From Propionimicrobium sp963511305 (GTDB lineage Bacteria; Actinomycetota; Actinomycetes; Propionibacteriales; Propionibacteriaceae): a DNA stretch of 28,412 bases. Made by a program: the position numbers and the translations under genes. The stretch is taken from positions 1 to 28,412 of the forward strand of contig CAUPIJ010000025.1 of NCBI GenBank assembly GCA_963511305.1, in the 5' to 3' direction. Each line of letters begins with the position of its first letter. Positions within the stretch are counted from its first letter, which is position 1. This document shows, one piece after another, positions 15,320 to 28,330 of the stretch. The notes beneath the pieces are model-generated. The model was not told the DNA's origin. It did not search any database and saw only the letters and a list, made by a program, of their open reading frames with translations.

Positions 15320-16827
15320 CAGTTGCCTCCCTTGCCAGTCTTGCGGTCTTTCCACATGGTGCGTGCCGACTTCTTCGGCAGCATCGGGACGTCCCTGGCG
15401 CGCAACCAGCGGTTGACGCCCGGAATCGGCCAGTTACCGATCTTCTTGAAGAACGGGCTCATGATCTTGCCGGCCAGCCCGGACAGTTTGCCCGCCAGCC
15501 CGAGGCGCCAGCCCTTGCCCATGATCCAACCGCCACCGCGCATCAGATTCGGTTCCAGGTGGGTGCCGAAGCCGGGCTCGGAGCGCTTCACGTCGACGAC
15601 CTTCTTGCGCAGGTGAACGAGGATGTCGGTGAACGGAATCTTGACCGGGCAGGCGTCGTTGCAGGCGCCACACAGCGTGGACGCGAACGGCAGCGAACGG
15701 TCGACGGTGGACTCCATGCCGCGGATCTGCGGGTTGAGGATGGCGCCGATCGGGCCCGGGTAAACCGAACCGTAAGCGTGGCCGCCGACCTTCTCGTAAA
15801 CCGGGCAGATGTTCAGGCAGGCCGAGCAGCGGATGCAGCGCAGCGCCTTGCGGCCCAGCGGGTCCTTAAGGACGTTGGTGCGGCCGTTATCGATGAGGAT
15901 GATGTGCACATCCTTCGGGCCGTCGCCCTCCTTGACACCAGTCCAGACGGTGCCGTACGGAGCCATGCGCTCGCCGGTGGACGAACGCGGAAGCGACTGC
16001 AGGAAGACCTCGAGATCCTGGAACGTCGGCAGGATCTTCTCGATGCCGACCATCGAAATCAGTGTCTCCGGCAGGGTCAGGTTCATGCGGCCATTGCCCT
16101 CGGACTCCACAACAACCAGCGATCCGGTCTCGGCGATAGCGAAGTTTGCGCCGGAGATGCCCACCTTGGTGCGCATGAACTTCTCGCGCAGGTGGACGCG
16201 GGCGGCGTTAGCCAGCTCGACCGGATTGTCGGTGACGTCCGGCGGGCAGGGCGTGCCGTACTGCCCCATCTCGCGCAGGAAGATCTCGCGCACCTCGGAA
16301 CGGTTGCGGTGAATAGCCGGAACCAGCACGTGACTAGGGCGATCGTGGCCGAGCTGAACGATCAGCTCCGCCAGGTCAGTCTCCCAAGCAGCGATGCGCT
16401 CCTTCTCCAGTGCCTCGTTGAGGTCAGTTTCCTGGGTGACCATCGACTTGACCTTGGTGACCTCCGTCTCGCCGGTGGCCTTGACCAGGTCGATGGCGAT
16501 GCGGTTGGCCTCTTCGGCGTCGCGAGCCCAGTGCACCTTCGCACCGGCCGCGGTGGCGTTCTTCTCGAACTGCTCCAGGTACTGGTCGAGGTGACGGGCA
16601 ACGCGGTCCTTGATGTCTGCGCCGGCCTGGCGGATCTCTTGCCAGTTGTCCAGCTCGCCGGTCACGCGGATGCGCTTGTTGCGAATCGTGTGGGTGGCGT
16701 GGTGCAGGTTCTTGCGCTGGGTGTCGTTCTTCAGCTCACGCACGGCCGCCTTCGGGAAAGCCGGCGAATCGATCAGGTCGCCCTCCGGCGGAGCCGGGGT
16801 TAGACGTTCAACTTCTGTGCTTGTCAT
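15319..16827 (-). CDS. lutB: Lactate utilization iron-sulfur protein B
   Basis: Central subunit of LutABC. The 502-aa protein has an N-terminal LUD domain (GANFAIAETGSLVVVESEGN near 226-245) and a C-terminal ferredoxin region with Cys331, 334, 337, 341 (CIRCSACLNICP) and Cys386, 389, 393 (CGACNDACP), enough for two 4Fe-4S clusters. The true start is the ATG at 16827: it overlaps the lutA stop as ATGA and has GGGAGG 5 bp before it, whereas the longer frame to 16938 has no support. It also overlaps lutC by one base, so lutA, lutB and lutC are translationally coupled. Confidence 0.95.
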   Translation of the reverse strand: MTSTEVERLTPAPPEGDLIDSPAFPKAAVRELKNDTQRKNLHHATHTIRNKRIRVTGELDNWQEIRQAGADIKDRVARHLDQYLEQFEKNATAAGAKVHWARDAEEANRIAIDLVKATGETEVTKVKSMVTQETDLNEALEKERIAAWETDLAELIVQLGHDRPSHVLVPAIHRNRSEVREIFLREMGQYGTPCPPDVTDNPVELANAARVHLREKFMRTKVGISGANFAIAETGSLVVVESEGNGRMNLTLPETLISMVGIEKILPTFQDLEVFLQSLPRSSTGERMAPYGTVWTGVKEGDGPKDVHIILIDNGRTNVLKDPLGRKALRCIRCSACLNICPVYEKVGGHAYGSVYPGPIGAILNPQIRGMESTVDRSLPFASTLCGACNDACPVKIPFTDILVHLRKKVVDVKRSEPGFGTHLEPNLMRGGGWIMGKGWRLGLAGKLSGLAGKIMSPFFKKIGNWPIPGVNRWLRARDVPMLPKKSARTMWKDRKTGKGGN

Positions 16828-17606
16828 GCCGTCCTCCCTGCGGCTACTGGCGCGTTCTGCACGAGCAGATCGACCATGTGGATGGTTTTGACCGGCATCT
16901 TCTCGCGGTGCATGACGCCACCGAAGTTCAGCAGACACGCGTTGTCGAGGCTGGTGACGTATTCGGCACCTGTCTCAACGACGTGGCGAGCCTTGTCCTT
17001 GGCCATCGCGATCGAGATATCCGGGTTCTTCAGGCTGAAGGTACCACCGAAGCCGCAGCACTGGCCGATGTCCTCGACCTCCACGTACTCCAGGCCCTCC
17101 ACGCCCTTCAGCAACTTGAGCGGCGCGTCACCGACCTTGGCGATGCGCATCGAGTGGCAGGACGCGTGATAGGTAACCTTGTGCGGGAAGTACGCCCCCA
17201 CATCGGTGGTGCCCAGCTCGTTGACGATGAACTCGCTGATGTCGTAGACACGCTTACTCAGTTCCTTAGCGCGCGCGGCCATGCGTTCGTCGCCCGCGTC
17301 GTGAGCCAGCATCTCGTGCTGCTCGCGTACGGAACCTACGCAGGAGCCGGACGGGCCGACGATGTAGTCGTAGTCCTCGAATGCGTCAAGGAACGTCTTC
17401 ACCGAGGGCAGCGCCCGGTCGAAGTAACCCGTGTTAGTAAACATCTGTCCACAACAGGTCTGTTCCTTGGGGAAGACCACCCGGCAGCCCAAACGCTCAA
17501 GCAGGGTTGCCATGTTATTGACGGTCTTCGGGAACATGATGTCGCTGACACATGTGGCGAAGATAGCAACAGTTTTCTGTGCGGTGTCGCCAACTGCGCT
17601 TGTCAT
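16824..17606 (-). CDS. lutA: Lactate utilization protein A (CCG-domain iron-sulfur subunit)
   Basis: A 260-aa protein of the LutA/GlcF-like CCG family with two cysteine-rich repeats: KEQTCCGQMF near residue 50 and GQCCGFGGTFS in the second half. These repeats bind iron-sulfur or act as heterodisulfide-reductase-like centres. Two adjacent ATGs exist (17609 and 17606); the second lies 6 bp after GGGAGG and is preferred. It is downstream of lctP by 26 bp and overlaps lutB, making one lactate operon. Confidence 0.94.
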   Translation of the reverse strand: MTSAVGDTAQKTVAIFATCVSDIMFPKTVNNMATLLERLGCRVVFPKEQTCCGQMFTNTGYFDRALPSVKTFLDAFEDYDYIVGPSGSCVGSVREQHEMLAHDAGDERMAARAKELSKRVYDISEFIVNELGTTDVGAYFPHKVTYHASCHSMRIAKVGDAPLKLLKGVEGLEYVEVEDIGQCCGFGGTFSLKNPDISIAMAKDKARHVVETGAEYVTSLDNACLLNFGGVMHREKMPVKTIHMVDLLVQNAPVAAGRTA

Positions 17607-17632
17607 CATTTACCTCCCTATATTTTCAAAAA

Positions 17633-19279
17633 TTAACCAACATTAGGAATCATCCAGCCCAGGACGGGCAGGGATTGCAGCCCGGCAAGCAGGCAGAGCA
17701 CGACAAGCAGGCCAATGGCCCACGGCAGCGCCTTGCGCAACAGGACAGACTCTTCGCCCACCATGTCCACGCCGCCGGTGGCGATGGCCAGGGTTTGCGG
17801 GCTGATCATCTTGCCAACAGCACCGCCGACGGTGTTGGTGGCGACGAGCAGAGCGGGGTTGACGCCGATCTGCGTTGCAGCGGTGTGCTGCAGGTTAGCA
17901 AACAGCGCGGTTGCCGAGGTGCCCGAACCGGTGACGGCGGTGCCGATCCAGCCGAGGATCGGGGCCAGGAACGGGAAGACAGCGCCGGCGCCGGCAATCC
18001 AGGTGCCAATGGTCAGCGTCTGGCCGGACAGGTTCATCACGTAGGCCAGCGCTAGCACCGAGCCGATGGTCAGGAACGTCCAGCGCAGCTTGTACAGCTG
18101 GGTGCTGAACACCTTGAAGATTTCGCCGAGGCTCATGCGGTAGCAAAGGCCGATGACGATGGCGGTGATCAGGAGGATCGTGCCCGGTGAACTAAGCCAC
18201 GTGAACGAGTAGGTCGTGGACGAGGACGGGGTGCCGGTCGCGGTCATGACGAGGTTCTGCTCGCCATCCCACAGCAGCGGCCAATGAATCTTGATGTTGG
18301 TCGCGGCAAGGGCGTTCTTGACTACCGGAACCATCTGGGTGACGACGAAAACCACCACGATCAACACGTACGGGAACAGCGCCCAGCCGATCTGCTTGCC
18401 GGTGACCTTCTCGGTGGTTTCCGGTGGTTCGCTGCCGGTGAGTCGCAACGCGGCCTCGTTTGTGCCGGCTGGCTTCCAGAACTTCAGCAGCAGGACTCCT
18501 GCGGCGAGGCTGATCAGCGCGGGAACCATGTTCACCAGGCCGGGCGACAGCACCTGAGCGGCGCCCAGCGTGCAAACCGAGTAGGTCAGACCGACCACGA
18601 GGGCCAGCGGCCAGACCTGCTTCAGGCCCTTGACGCCGTCCATGATAATCAGCAGGAGCAGCGGAACGATCCAGACCAGGACGCTGGTCTGGCGGCTAAC
18701 GGTGATGGACAGCTGCTGGGCAGCCATGTCGGTGAGGTTTGCACCGGTGAGCAGCGGAGTCGCCATCGCGCCGTAGGGAACAGCGAAGGTGTTGCCGACC
18801 AGGACGGTGAGCGCGGCCTTCCAAGGCTTGAAGCCCACCGCGACGAGCATGACGCCGCAGATCGCGACTGGGGCGCCGAAGCCCGCGAGGGCCTCGAGCA
18901 GCGCGCAGAAGCTGAACGCGATGAAAATGCCCAGCACGCGCGGGTCGGGCGAGATGACATTGAACGTCTTCATCAGGTCGTCGTGGTGACCGGACGCGAC
19001 CGTCAGCTCAAAGAGGAAGATCGCGCACAACACGATCCAGGTGATCGGGAAGACGCCGAAGATCCCGCCCTCAAACGCTGAGGAGACGGCCATTCCGGCG
19101 GGCATATTGAATGCAAATATCGCGACCAGCAGGGCGACGCCCACACCGATCAGACCCGCCCAATGCGCTTTCATGCGAAGGACGCCGAGCAGGAAGAAAA
19201 CAGCTAGCAAAGGCAAAAGCGCCACGAGGGCAGACAGCCACAGGCTGCCAAGCGGGGCGATGTCAGGCTGGAAAACCAT
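17633..19279 (-). CDS. lctP: L-lactate permease
   Basis: Integral membrane lactate/proton symporter of the LctP family. The 548-aa protein is almost wholly hydrophobic with about a dozen helices, and carries family segments such as EALAGFGAPVAICGVMLVA, SGTSATALFANLQ and PQTLAIATGGVDMVG. The ATG at 19279 lies 5 bp after AGGTGG; a GTG three codons upstream lacks this spacing. It heads the lctP-lutABC operon. A TGGTC/GATCA dyad lies about 50 bp upstream, suggesting control by a GntR-family lactate sensor. Confidence 0.95.
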   Translation of the reverse strand: MVFQPDIAPLGSLWLSALVALLPLLAVFFLLGVLRMKAHWAGLIGVGVALLVAIFAFNMPAGMAVSSAFEGGIFGVFPITWIVLCAIFLFELTVASGHHDDLMKTFNVISPDPRVLGIFIAFSFCALLEALAGFGAPVAICGVMLVAVGFKPWKAALTVLVGNTFAVPYGAMATPLLTGANLTDMAAQQLSITVSRQTSVLVWIVPLLLLIIMDGVKGLKQVWPLALVVGLTYSVCTLGAAQVLSPGLVNMVPALISLAAGVLLLKFWKPAGTNEAALRLTGSEPPETTEKVTGKQIGWALFPYVLIVVVFVVTQMVPVVKNALAATNIKIHWPLLWDGEQNLVMTATGTPSSSTTYSFTWLSSPGTILLITAIVIGLCYRMSLGEIFKVFSTQLYKLRWTFLTIGSVLALAYVMNLSGQTLTIGTWIAGAGAVFPFLAPILGWIGTAVTGSGTSATALFANLQHTAATQIGVNPALLVATNTVGGAVGKMISPQTLAIATGGVDMVGEESVLLRKALPWAIGLLVVLCLLAGLQSLPVLGWMIPNVG

Positions 19280-19328
19280 AGGGACCACCTATCAAGTAGA
19301 TCTTTAGTCGCTGATTATGACCGCCATT

Positions 19329-19339
19329 TGATCAGACCA
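19329..19339 (-). promoter_or_regulatory. Possible GntR/FadR-type operator upstream of lctP
   Basis: TGGTCTGATCA on the minus strand is a near-perfect dyad (TGRTC-N-GAYCA) resembling sites of the FadR subfamily, to which the lactate regulators LldR/LutR belong. An AT-rich TATTAT box lies upstream at 19374-19379 without a good -35. No regulator gene is in the window. Confidence 0.4.
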
Positions 19340-19470
19340 GGGGACTAAGGAATAAGTCTGCGGTTATACGTTTATAATACCCAGGTTAAGGCATTCCGCC
19401 TACTCAGGTATGCCTTTCATAGTACATATATCGATTGCTCTCGCACCATTTTTAGCGGGCGAAAAATCGG

Positions 19471-19516
19471 ATAAAAATGGCTGGCCGGACACCATTCCCC
19501 CGCCAGCCGATTTTTA
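19471..19516 (-). terminator. Rho-independent terminator of the gltD-like/nifJ/DHOD-like operon
   Basis: GGCTGGC (19479-19485) and GCCAGCC (19502-19508) form the stem, flanked by A5 and T5 runs that extend it and give a U-tract on the minus strand. It lies just after the stop codon at 19521-19523. The A and T runs could make it work in both directions. Confidence 0.85.
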
Positions 19517-19520
19517 TGAC

Positions 19521-20651
19521 CTAGCGTCCGTAGACTCGCTTTGCCTGCTCCAAGCCGGAGACGTAGCCGGCTCGCGCGTAGGCGTCAGCCTCCTTGCCGC
19601 CAGGCGACTTGAGCATGCCCCGAGCAGTGGCCAGATCCACCTGGCGAACCTCGAGCCAGCGTCCCAGGCCCTCAATCAGCTGGCTGGCGTAACCCGCGCC
19701 GTGGCGGATCAGCGAGGCAGTGGTCATCACGATGTCCGCGCCACTGAGAATGTACTTGATGACGTCCTCAGAGGTCTCGACGCCGCCACTACCGGCCAGC
19801 GAGCACTCAACCTCGCCGCGCAGCGCGGAGATCCACGCCTGCGGCAGCTTGGCCTCGTTAGGCGTGCTCAGCGAGAAGCCCGCGCGGTGTTCCAGCCTGT
19901 CGAGGTCGATCTCCGGCCCCAGCCAGCGGTTGAACAGCACTAGGCCGTCGGCCCCTGCGTCGCTCAGACGCTTGGCCATCTCGCCGAAGCTCGAGAAGTA
20001 CGGCATCAGCTTCATGGCAACCGGCACGCTCACCTGACCTTTAACGCGCTCCAGGATGCGCAGCTGAGCGTCCTCCACCTCGCGCGGGTCACGGTCGCTG
20101 CCCGGCACGAAGTAGACGTTCAGCTCGATCGCGCTGGCTCCGGCGTCGACCATGCGCTTGGCTATCTCACTGGAATCGCCCTCTACCGGAGTGTTCAGGC
20201 TGGCGATCAACGGAACTTGGATGGCCGCCGATGCCCGCTCGATGAGCTTCAAATAGTTGTAAACCAGGCCGGACTCATTGCTCGGCTCGGTGGGGAAATA
20301 AGTCAGCGCCTCGGCGAAGCTCTCCGCGTGGACGTCCATCTCGGCGGTCGCCCTGGCCTGCTCGAGCTTGATCTGTTCCTCGAACAGCGAGTAGAGCACC
20401 ACGGCGCCTACCCCGGCGTCGGCCAGTGCCTGAATACCTTCAACTGTCTGGCTGAGCGGACCGGCCGAAGCTACCAACGGCGTCGGCAGCTCCAGGCCCA
20501 TATAATCGGTAGCCAGATCGGCTTTCGGCTTCACCGACTGCTCGCGCACCCGCTCAGCCGGCAGCACCAGATCGGTGGTATTGTCGCCCAACTCAGACTT
20601 GCGCCTGGCAGATTCCATTGCGGCCTTTAGCGCCTCTGGATCGAATGCCAT
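19521..20651 (-). CDS. Dihydroorotate dehydrogenase-like flavoprotein linked to PFOR
   Basis: A 376-aa TIM-barrel protein of the FMN-binding DHOD superfamily: PTPLVASAGPLSQ near the N-terminus, MKLMPYF, then SGGVETSEDVIKYILSGAD and the phosphate-binding end. The usual catalytic loop N-x-(S/C)-C-P-N is replaced by ELNVYFVPGSDRDP, so the Cys or Ser base of true dihydroorotate dehydrogenases is missing. It is therefore unlikely to make orotate. This DHOD-like family is often found beside nifJ. Of two adjacent ATGs (20654, 20651) the second has better spacing from AAGGAG. It lies about 12 bp after nifJ in the same operon. Its reaction is unknown; a redox or accessory role with PFOR is inferred. 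Confidence 0.88.
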   Translation of the reverse strand: MAFDPEALKAAMESARRKSELGDNTTDLVLPAERVREQSVKPKADLATDYMGLELPTPLVASAGPLSQTVEGIQALADAGVGAVVLYSLFEEQIKLEQARATAEMDVHAESFAEALTYFPTEPSNESGLVYNYLKLIERASAAIQVPLIASLNTPVEGDSSEIAKRMVDAGASAIELNVYFVPGSDRDPREVEDAQLRILERVKGQVSVPVAMKLMPYFSSFGEMAKRLSDAGADGLVLFNRWLGPEIDLDRLEHRAGFSLSTPNEAKLPQAWISALRGEVECSLAGSGGVETSEDVIKYILSGADIVMTTASLIRHGAGYASQLIEGLGRWLEVRQVDLATARGMLKSPGGKEADAYARAGYVSGLEQAKRVYGR

Positions 20652-20665
20652 CATCGTCTCCTTAA

Positions 20666-24346
<3,681 letters not shown>

Positions 24347-25990
24347 TTAATTCTCCGGAATCATCTCGATGGCGTGCACCGGGCACTGCTCGTAGCAGGT
24401 TGCGCAGCCAGTACATTTGTCGTAGTCAAAGCGGTAGCGGTGGCCTTTACCGAGCTTGATAATCGCGTCCTCAGGGCAGGAGCCCAGGCAGCCGTCACAC
24501 TCGAAGCAGTTACCGCAGGACAGGCACCTGCGAGCCTCGAAGTGCGCCTGCTCCTCGGTCAGGCTACCCACGACCTCGCCGAAGCTGAGGCGCTCCTTGG
24601 CGCCGAGCTCCGGCTGGATGGTGCGCGGGTGATCGCCGAAGTACCACAGGTGCAGATCGTCGAATTCGACGACGGGGTGCTTCACCTTCGGCTCGCGCTC
24701 TCTGTTCTTGAGCCAGGCGTCGATCATCGTAGCGGCTTTCTTGCCGTGGCCGGTGCCCACGGTGACAGTGCGCTGGCTAGGCACGGCGTCACCGCCGGCG
24801 AAGATGCCAGGCACGGAGGTCATCAGCGTGACCGGGTTCACCTTGAGGATGTCGCCGTCGAAGTCGAGGCCGTCGATGTTGTGCAGGAATTCAGTGTCGG
24901 AGACCTGGCCGAGAGCCATGATGACGGTGTCTGCAGGCAGCTTCTCGAACTTGCCGGTGCCGCGCGGACGACCGTCGTCGTCGAGCTCCATGACCTCGAC
25001 CATGACGTCGTCGGCCACCTCGCTGATGGTGCGCAACCAATGCACCTGGACGCCCTCGCGCTCGGCTTCCTCGAGCTCCTCGCGGTGGGCGGGCATGTGC
25101 TCCTCGTTGCGACGGTAGATAATTACCGCCTCTTCTGCTCCCATTCGGCGGGCAGTGCGGGCCGCGTCCATAGCGGTGTTGCCGCCACCGTAGACGGCGA
25201 CGCGGCGGCCGATCCTGGGCTTCTCGCCACTGGCTACATCACGCAGGAAGTCGACGGCGTCGACCATCTTGCTGGCATCCATGCTCGGGATATCGACGCG
25301 CTTGGACAGGTGAGCACCTACCGCGATAAACGACGCGTCGAAGTTGCCCGCGCTCTGCTCGGCCTGCAGGTCCGTGACGGTGTGGTTCAGGTGGATCTTG
25401 ATGCCCAGGTTCTTGAGGCGCTCGACTTCGGCGTCGACAATCTCGCGAGGCAGACGGTAGGCCGGGATGCCGTAGCGCATCATGCCGCCGACCTTCTCAC
25501 CGGAGTCGAAAATCTCGACCTCATGACCTAGCCTGGCCAGGTGATAGGCGGCCGAAAGGCCGGATGGGCCGGCACCGACGACCATCACTCGCTTACCCGT
25601 GTGCGTCACAGGCTTCTGGAACGTCCAGCCACGCTCGATGGCCAGGTCTCCCAGATAGCGCTCGACGGAATGGATAGAGACCGAAGAATCGAGGTCTGCA
25701 CGGTTGCACGCGGTCTCGCAGGGGTGATAGCAGACGCGGCCGTGAATCGCCGGGAAGGGGTTGTCGCGCACCAGCTGCCGCCAGGCTGCCTCTTCTTTGC
25801 CCTCTTTAATCAGGCGCAGCCACTCCTGAATATTCTCGCCGGCCGGGCAGGCATTGTTGCAGGGTGGCAGTAGGTCTACATAAATCGGAATTTGGGTGCG
25901 GACTGGGCCAATCCTGGACTTGCCAAGGGCTAAGTCTGGCACCGCAGTCACGTCAGTGCGCTGCGTCACCGAATTTGCTAGTTCACTCAT
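24347..25990 (-). CDS. GltD/NfnB-like NADPH-dependent FAD and iron-sulfur oxidoreductase with C-terminal ferredoxin domain
   Basis: A 547-aa electron-transfer flavoprotein. N-terminal iron-sulfur region with Cys44, 48, 87, 91, 95; FAD loop VGAGPSGLSAAYH at 138-150; NADPH loop YGGGNTAMDAARTARRMGA at 267-285; second FAD motif GIFAGGDAV near 395-403. The C-terminal tail has Cys489, 492, 495, 498, 501, 505 and then CTGCATCYEQCP (526-537), a ferredoxin-like double cluster absent from plain GltD. No large glutamate synthase subunit is near. As first gene of an operon with PFOR, it most likely moves electrons between ferredoxin and NADP(H). A dihydropyrimidine dehydrogenase (PreT-like) role is less likely because the partner DHOD-like protein lacks the catalytic Cys. 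Confidence 0.9.
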   Translation of the reverse strand: MSELANSVTQRTDVTAVPDLALGKSRIGPVRTQIPIYVDLLPPCNNACPAGENIQEWLRLIKEGKEEAAWRQLVRDNPFPAIHGRVCYHPCETACNRADLDSSVSIHSVERYLGDLAIERGWTFQKPVTHTGKRVMVVGAGPSGLSAAYHLARLGHEVEIFDSGEKVGGMMRYGIPAYRLPREIVDAEVERLKNLGIKIHLNHTVTDLQAEQSAGNFDASFIAVGAHLSKRVDIPSMDASKMVDAVDFLRDVASGEKPRIGRRVAVYGGGNTAMDAARTARRMGAEEAVIIYRRNEEHMPAHREELEEAEREGVQVHWLRTISEVADDVMVEVMELDDDGRPRGTGKFEKLPADTVIMALGQVSDTEFLHNIDGLDFDGDILKVNPVTLMTSVPGIFAGGDAVPSQRTVTVGTGHGKKAATMIDAWLKNREREPKVKHPVVEFDDLHLWYFGDHPRTIQPELGAKERLSFGEVVGSLTEEQAHFEARRCLSCGNCFECDGCLGSCPEDAIIKLGKGHRYRFDYDKCTGCATCYEQCPVHAIEMIPEN

Positions 25991-26379
25991 ATTGCTCCGC
26001 TCTTCATAACGAAAGGCTCAAAATCCGCCCTCACGACGGACGAAACCTTATCCCCCAGTCAAGAATCAGCGTACACCCATAGACCGACATAAAATAAGAC
26101 TTCAGTAGCACAAATAGGCGCCCGAAAGTGCAGCTTAGGGCTATAAAACCTATAAACGGAATCAAGCATTTTCTAAAAGCGAGACTTTGTAATTACCTAA
26201 CGGAATCTTGTTACCGGACAAAGAGGCTAGCTTGCCCCGATCTCGCGAAAAATGACCGGCCTTCATCCGATGCGGATTTCCTGTTGCCATCGCCAGCAAG
26301 CCGAGCAACGGTTTCGACGGAGGCGTCATGTAGGATCACGCTCGTGAGTAACATTTCAGCAGAGCGCGAAGGAAGCGGC
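25991..26379. other. Divergent intergenic region between the GltD-like gene and malQ
   Basis: No gene is supported in these 389 bp, although the malQ frame stays open through part of it. It is AT-richer than the genes and must hold two divergent promoters. A TTGACT (minus strand, 26057-26062) may be a -35 for the GltD-like gene, but no convincing -10 follows. TAGGAT at 26331-26336 lies 7 bp before an in-frame GTG (26344) of malQ. Two CTATAAA copies lie near 26141-26155. Confidence 0.4.
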
Positions 26380-28284
26380 ATGACCGCGGGCGCGGTAGAC
26401 AACGAAACGGCTACTCGCGACGAGATTATGTCTCGCGTCGGCCGATACGGAGTCACCAGCGGATACGTAAACACCAAGGGCGAATGGATTAAGACGCCAC
26501 TAGACACGCTAAGCCTGGTCGCCGACAGGTTCGACACGTCGGTGCCACTTGAGGGCGAGTTCGGCCCACTGATTTGCACCCCAGGTCGCTACCATCCGGA
26601 GCTATACGGCACCCTGATCCTAGAGAACGGTCACCACTATCGGGCCGAGGGCCTGGTGGACATGCCGGGCTACCATATTCTTTACAATGACGCCGGCGTC
26701 CGCCGCTTCGTCATCTGCACGCCCGAGAAGATCGAAATCCCGCAGCGCAGCTGGGGCTGGCAGATTCAGCTTTACGCGGCGCGTTCCCGCTCATCGTGGG
26801 GCATCGGCGATTTCCGCGATCTCGCGCTGATCTGCCGCATCGCCGCCATGCAGGGCGCGAGCTGCGTGCAAGTCTCTCCGGTGCACGCCATTGGGCCGAC
26901 CGAAGATCCGCAGGCGTCGCCCTATTCGCCGGCGTCGCGAATCTTCCTGAACGTTCTGCACATCGCTCCGGGCGACGTCCTGGGCTCTGAGCACGTCGAC
27001 CTGACCGACCTGGCCGAGGCCGGCCGCAAGCTGAACGAAGAGCGCATCATCAACCGCGCCGCCGTCTGGAAGATCAAGCGCGAGGCGCTGAAGCGCATCT
27101 ACAAGGCAGTTTGCGACGAGCCGGACATCGAGCGCGAAGCTTGGGTCAAGCAGTGGGGCAAGAAGCTCAGCGATTTCTCGATCTGGTCTGCCATCGCCGA
27201 GAAATACGGCACCGACTGGCGCAGGTGGCCCGAGGAATACCAGAAGATCAACTCGGACGCCGTCGCGGAATTCGCCGCCGAGAACTCCGAACTCATCGAC
27301 TTCCACAGTTGGATGCAGTGGGTTGCCCACGTGCAGTACGCGGCGGCCTGCCGCGAGGGCGTGGACGTCATCGCCGACCTTGCCGTTGGCTCCGACTCGG
27401 CCTCGCAGGACGCCTGGATCAACCAGAACATCCTGGAGTTCGACTTCGAGATCGGCGCTCCCCCGGACAGCCACAACATCGAGGGCCAGCGCTGGGGCCT
27501 GCCGCCCTTCAACCCGCAGAAGCTCGCCGAGGTCGACTTCAAGCCGTTCATCGACATGGTGCGCGCCACCCTGCGCGACGCCGGCGCGATGCGCATTGAC
27601 CACGTCATGCAGCTCTGGCGCCTCTACTGGGTGCCGGTTAGCGGAACTGCCGCGGACGGCGTCTACATCCACTACCCGGTTGACGCCATGCTCGCCATCA
27701 TCCGCCTCGAAGCGTTCCGCCAGAGCAGCTGGGTGGTCGGCGAGGACATGGGCACCGTCGCTGGCGGCGTTCGCGAGACCATGGAGGACATCGGCATGCT
27801 GGGCAACCGCTCGGCCATGCGCACCCCGGTTCGCGAGTTCCCGATTCTGGGTGTCGGCACCAGCTCAACCCACGACCAGGTGACGGTTGCTGGTCTGGCT
27901 ACGGGTTATGACGTCTACGCGCTGAAGAAGATCGGCAAGAGCGCGGACTGGGATCAAATCGAGCGCACCCGCAAGGTGCTGTGCGAGATGGCTCACGTCG
28001 ACCCAAGCAAGCCGCTGAACGAGATCACCAAGGACGAGGTCCAGTCGATGATAGTTGAGCGCTACCGCATGCTTCGCGACGCACCCAGCCGTGTCGTGCT
28101 GATCAACCTCGACGATGCCGCGATGGTCAAGGAGCGCCCGAACATGCCGGGCACCGTCGACCAGTATCCGAACTGGCGCTACGCGCTGCCGCGCTCGGTG
28201 GACGACATCATGACGTCCCCGCTGGCGGACGAGTTGATCAGCGTCATTGAACAGGGACGCAAGCTGGACAAGCAGCTCAACTAA
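26380..28284 (+). CDS. malQ: 4-alpha-glucanotransferase (GH77, amylomaltase)
   Basis: Transfers alpha-1,4-glucan segments between maltodextrins and releases glucose; a cytoplasmic enzyme of maltose and glycogen metabolism. The 634-aa protein has an N-terminal extension typical of actinobacterial MalQ, then the GH77 barrel: SSWGIGDFRDL, SPYSPASRIFLN, the nucleophile Asp407 in MRIDHVMQLWR, the acid/base Glu455 in GEDMGTV, and Asp499 in STHDQVT. The ATG at 26380 follows AAGGA at 6 bp. An in-frame GTG at 26344, 7 bp after TAGGAT, would give a leaderless form 12 residues longer. The frame is open to 26128 without further support. A strong terminator follows 7 bp after the stop. Confidence 0.94.
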   Translation: MTAGAVDNETATRDEIMSRVGRYGVTSGYVNTKGEWIKTPLDTLSLVADRFDTSVPLEGEFGPLICTPGRYHPELYGTLILENGHHYRAEGLVDMPGYHILYNDAGVRRFVICTPEKIEIPQRSWGWQIQLYAARSRSSWGIGDFRDLALICRIAAMQGASCVQVSPVHAIGPTEDPQASPYSPASRIFLNVLHIAPGDVLGSEHVDLTDLAEAGRKLNEERIINRAAVWKIKREALKRIYKAVCDEPDIEREAWVKQWGKKLSDFSIWSAIAEKYGTDWRRWPEEYQKINSDAVAEFAAENSELIDFHSWMQWVAHVQYAAACREGVDVIADLAVGSDSASQDAWINQNILEFDFEIGAPPDSHNIEGQRWGLPPFNPQKLAEVDFKPFIDMVRATLRDAGAMRIDHVMQLWRLYWVPVSGTAADGVYIHYPVDAMLAIIRLEAFRQSSWVVGEDMGTVAGGVRETMEDIGMLGNRSAMRTPVREFPILGVGTSSTHDQVTVAGLATGYDVYALKKIGKSADWDQIERTRKVLCEMAHVDPSKPLNEITKDEVQSMIVERYRMLRDAPSRVVLINLDDAAMVKERPNMPGTVDQYPNWRYALPRSVDDIMTSPLADELISVIEQGRKLDKQLN

Positions 28285-28291
28285 ATAGCTC

Positions 28292-28330
28292 AAAAATCGG
28301 GTCGCAGCCACGGCTGCGGCCCGATTTTTT
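28292..28330 (+). terminator. Rho-independent terminator after malQ
   Basis: AAAAATCGGG (28292-28301) pairs with CCCGATTTTT (28320-28329), and CGCAGC (28303-28308) with GCTGCG (28313-28318) around a 4-base loop, ending in a T6 run. It is almost symmetrical, so it could stop transcription from either side. Confidence 0.92.

Noticed and set aside
15559..16803. Long plus-strand open frame opposite lutB
   Set aside because: Shadow of lutB; composition typical of antisense translation and no recognisable motif.
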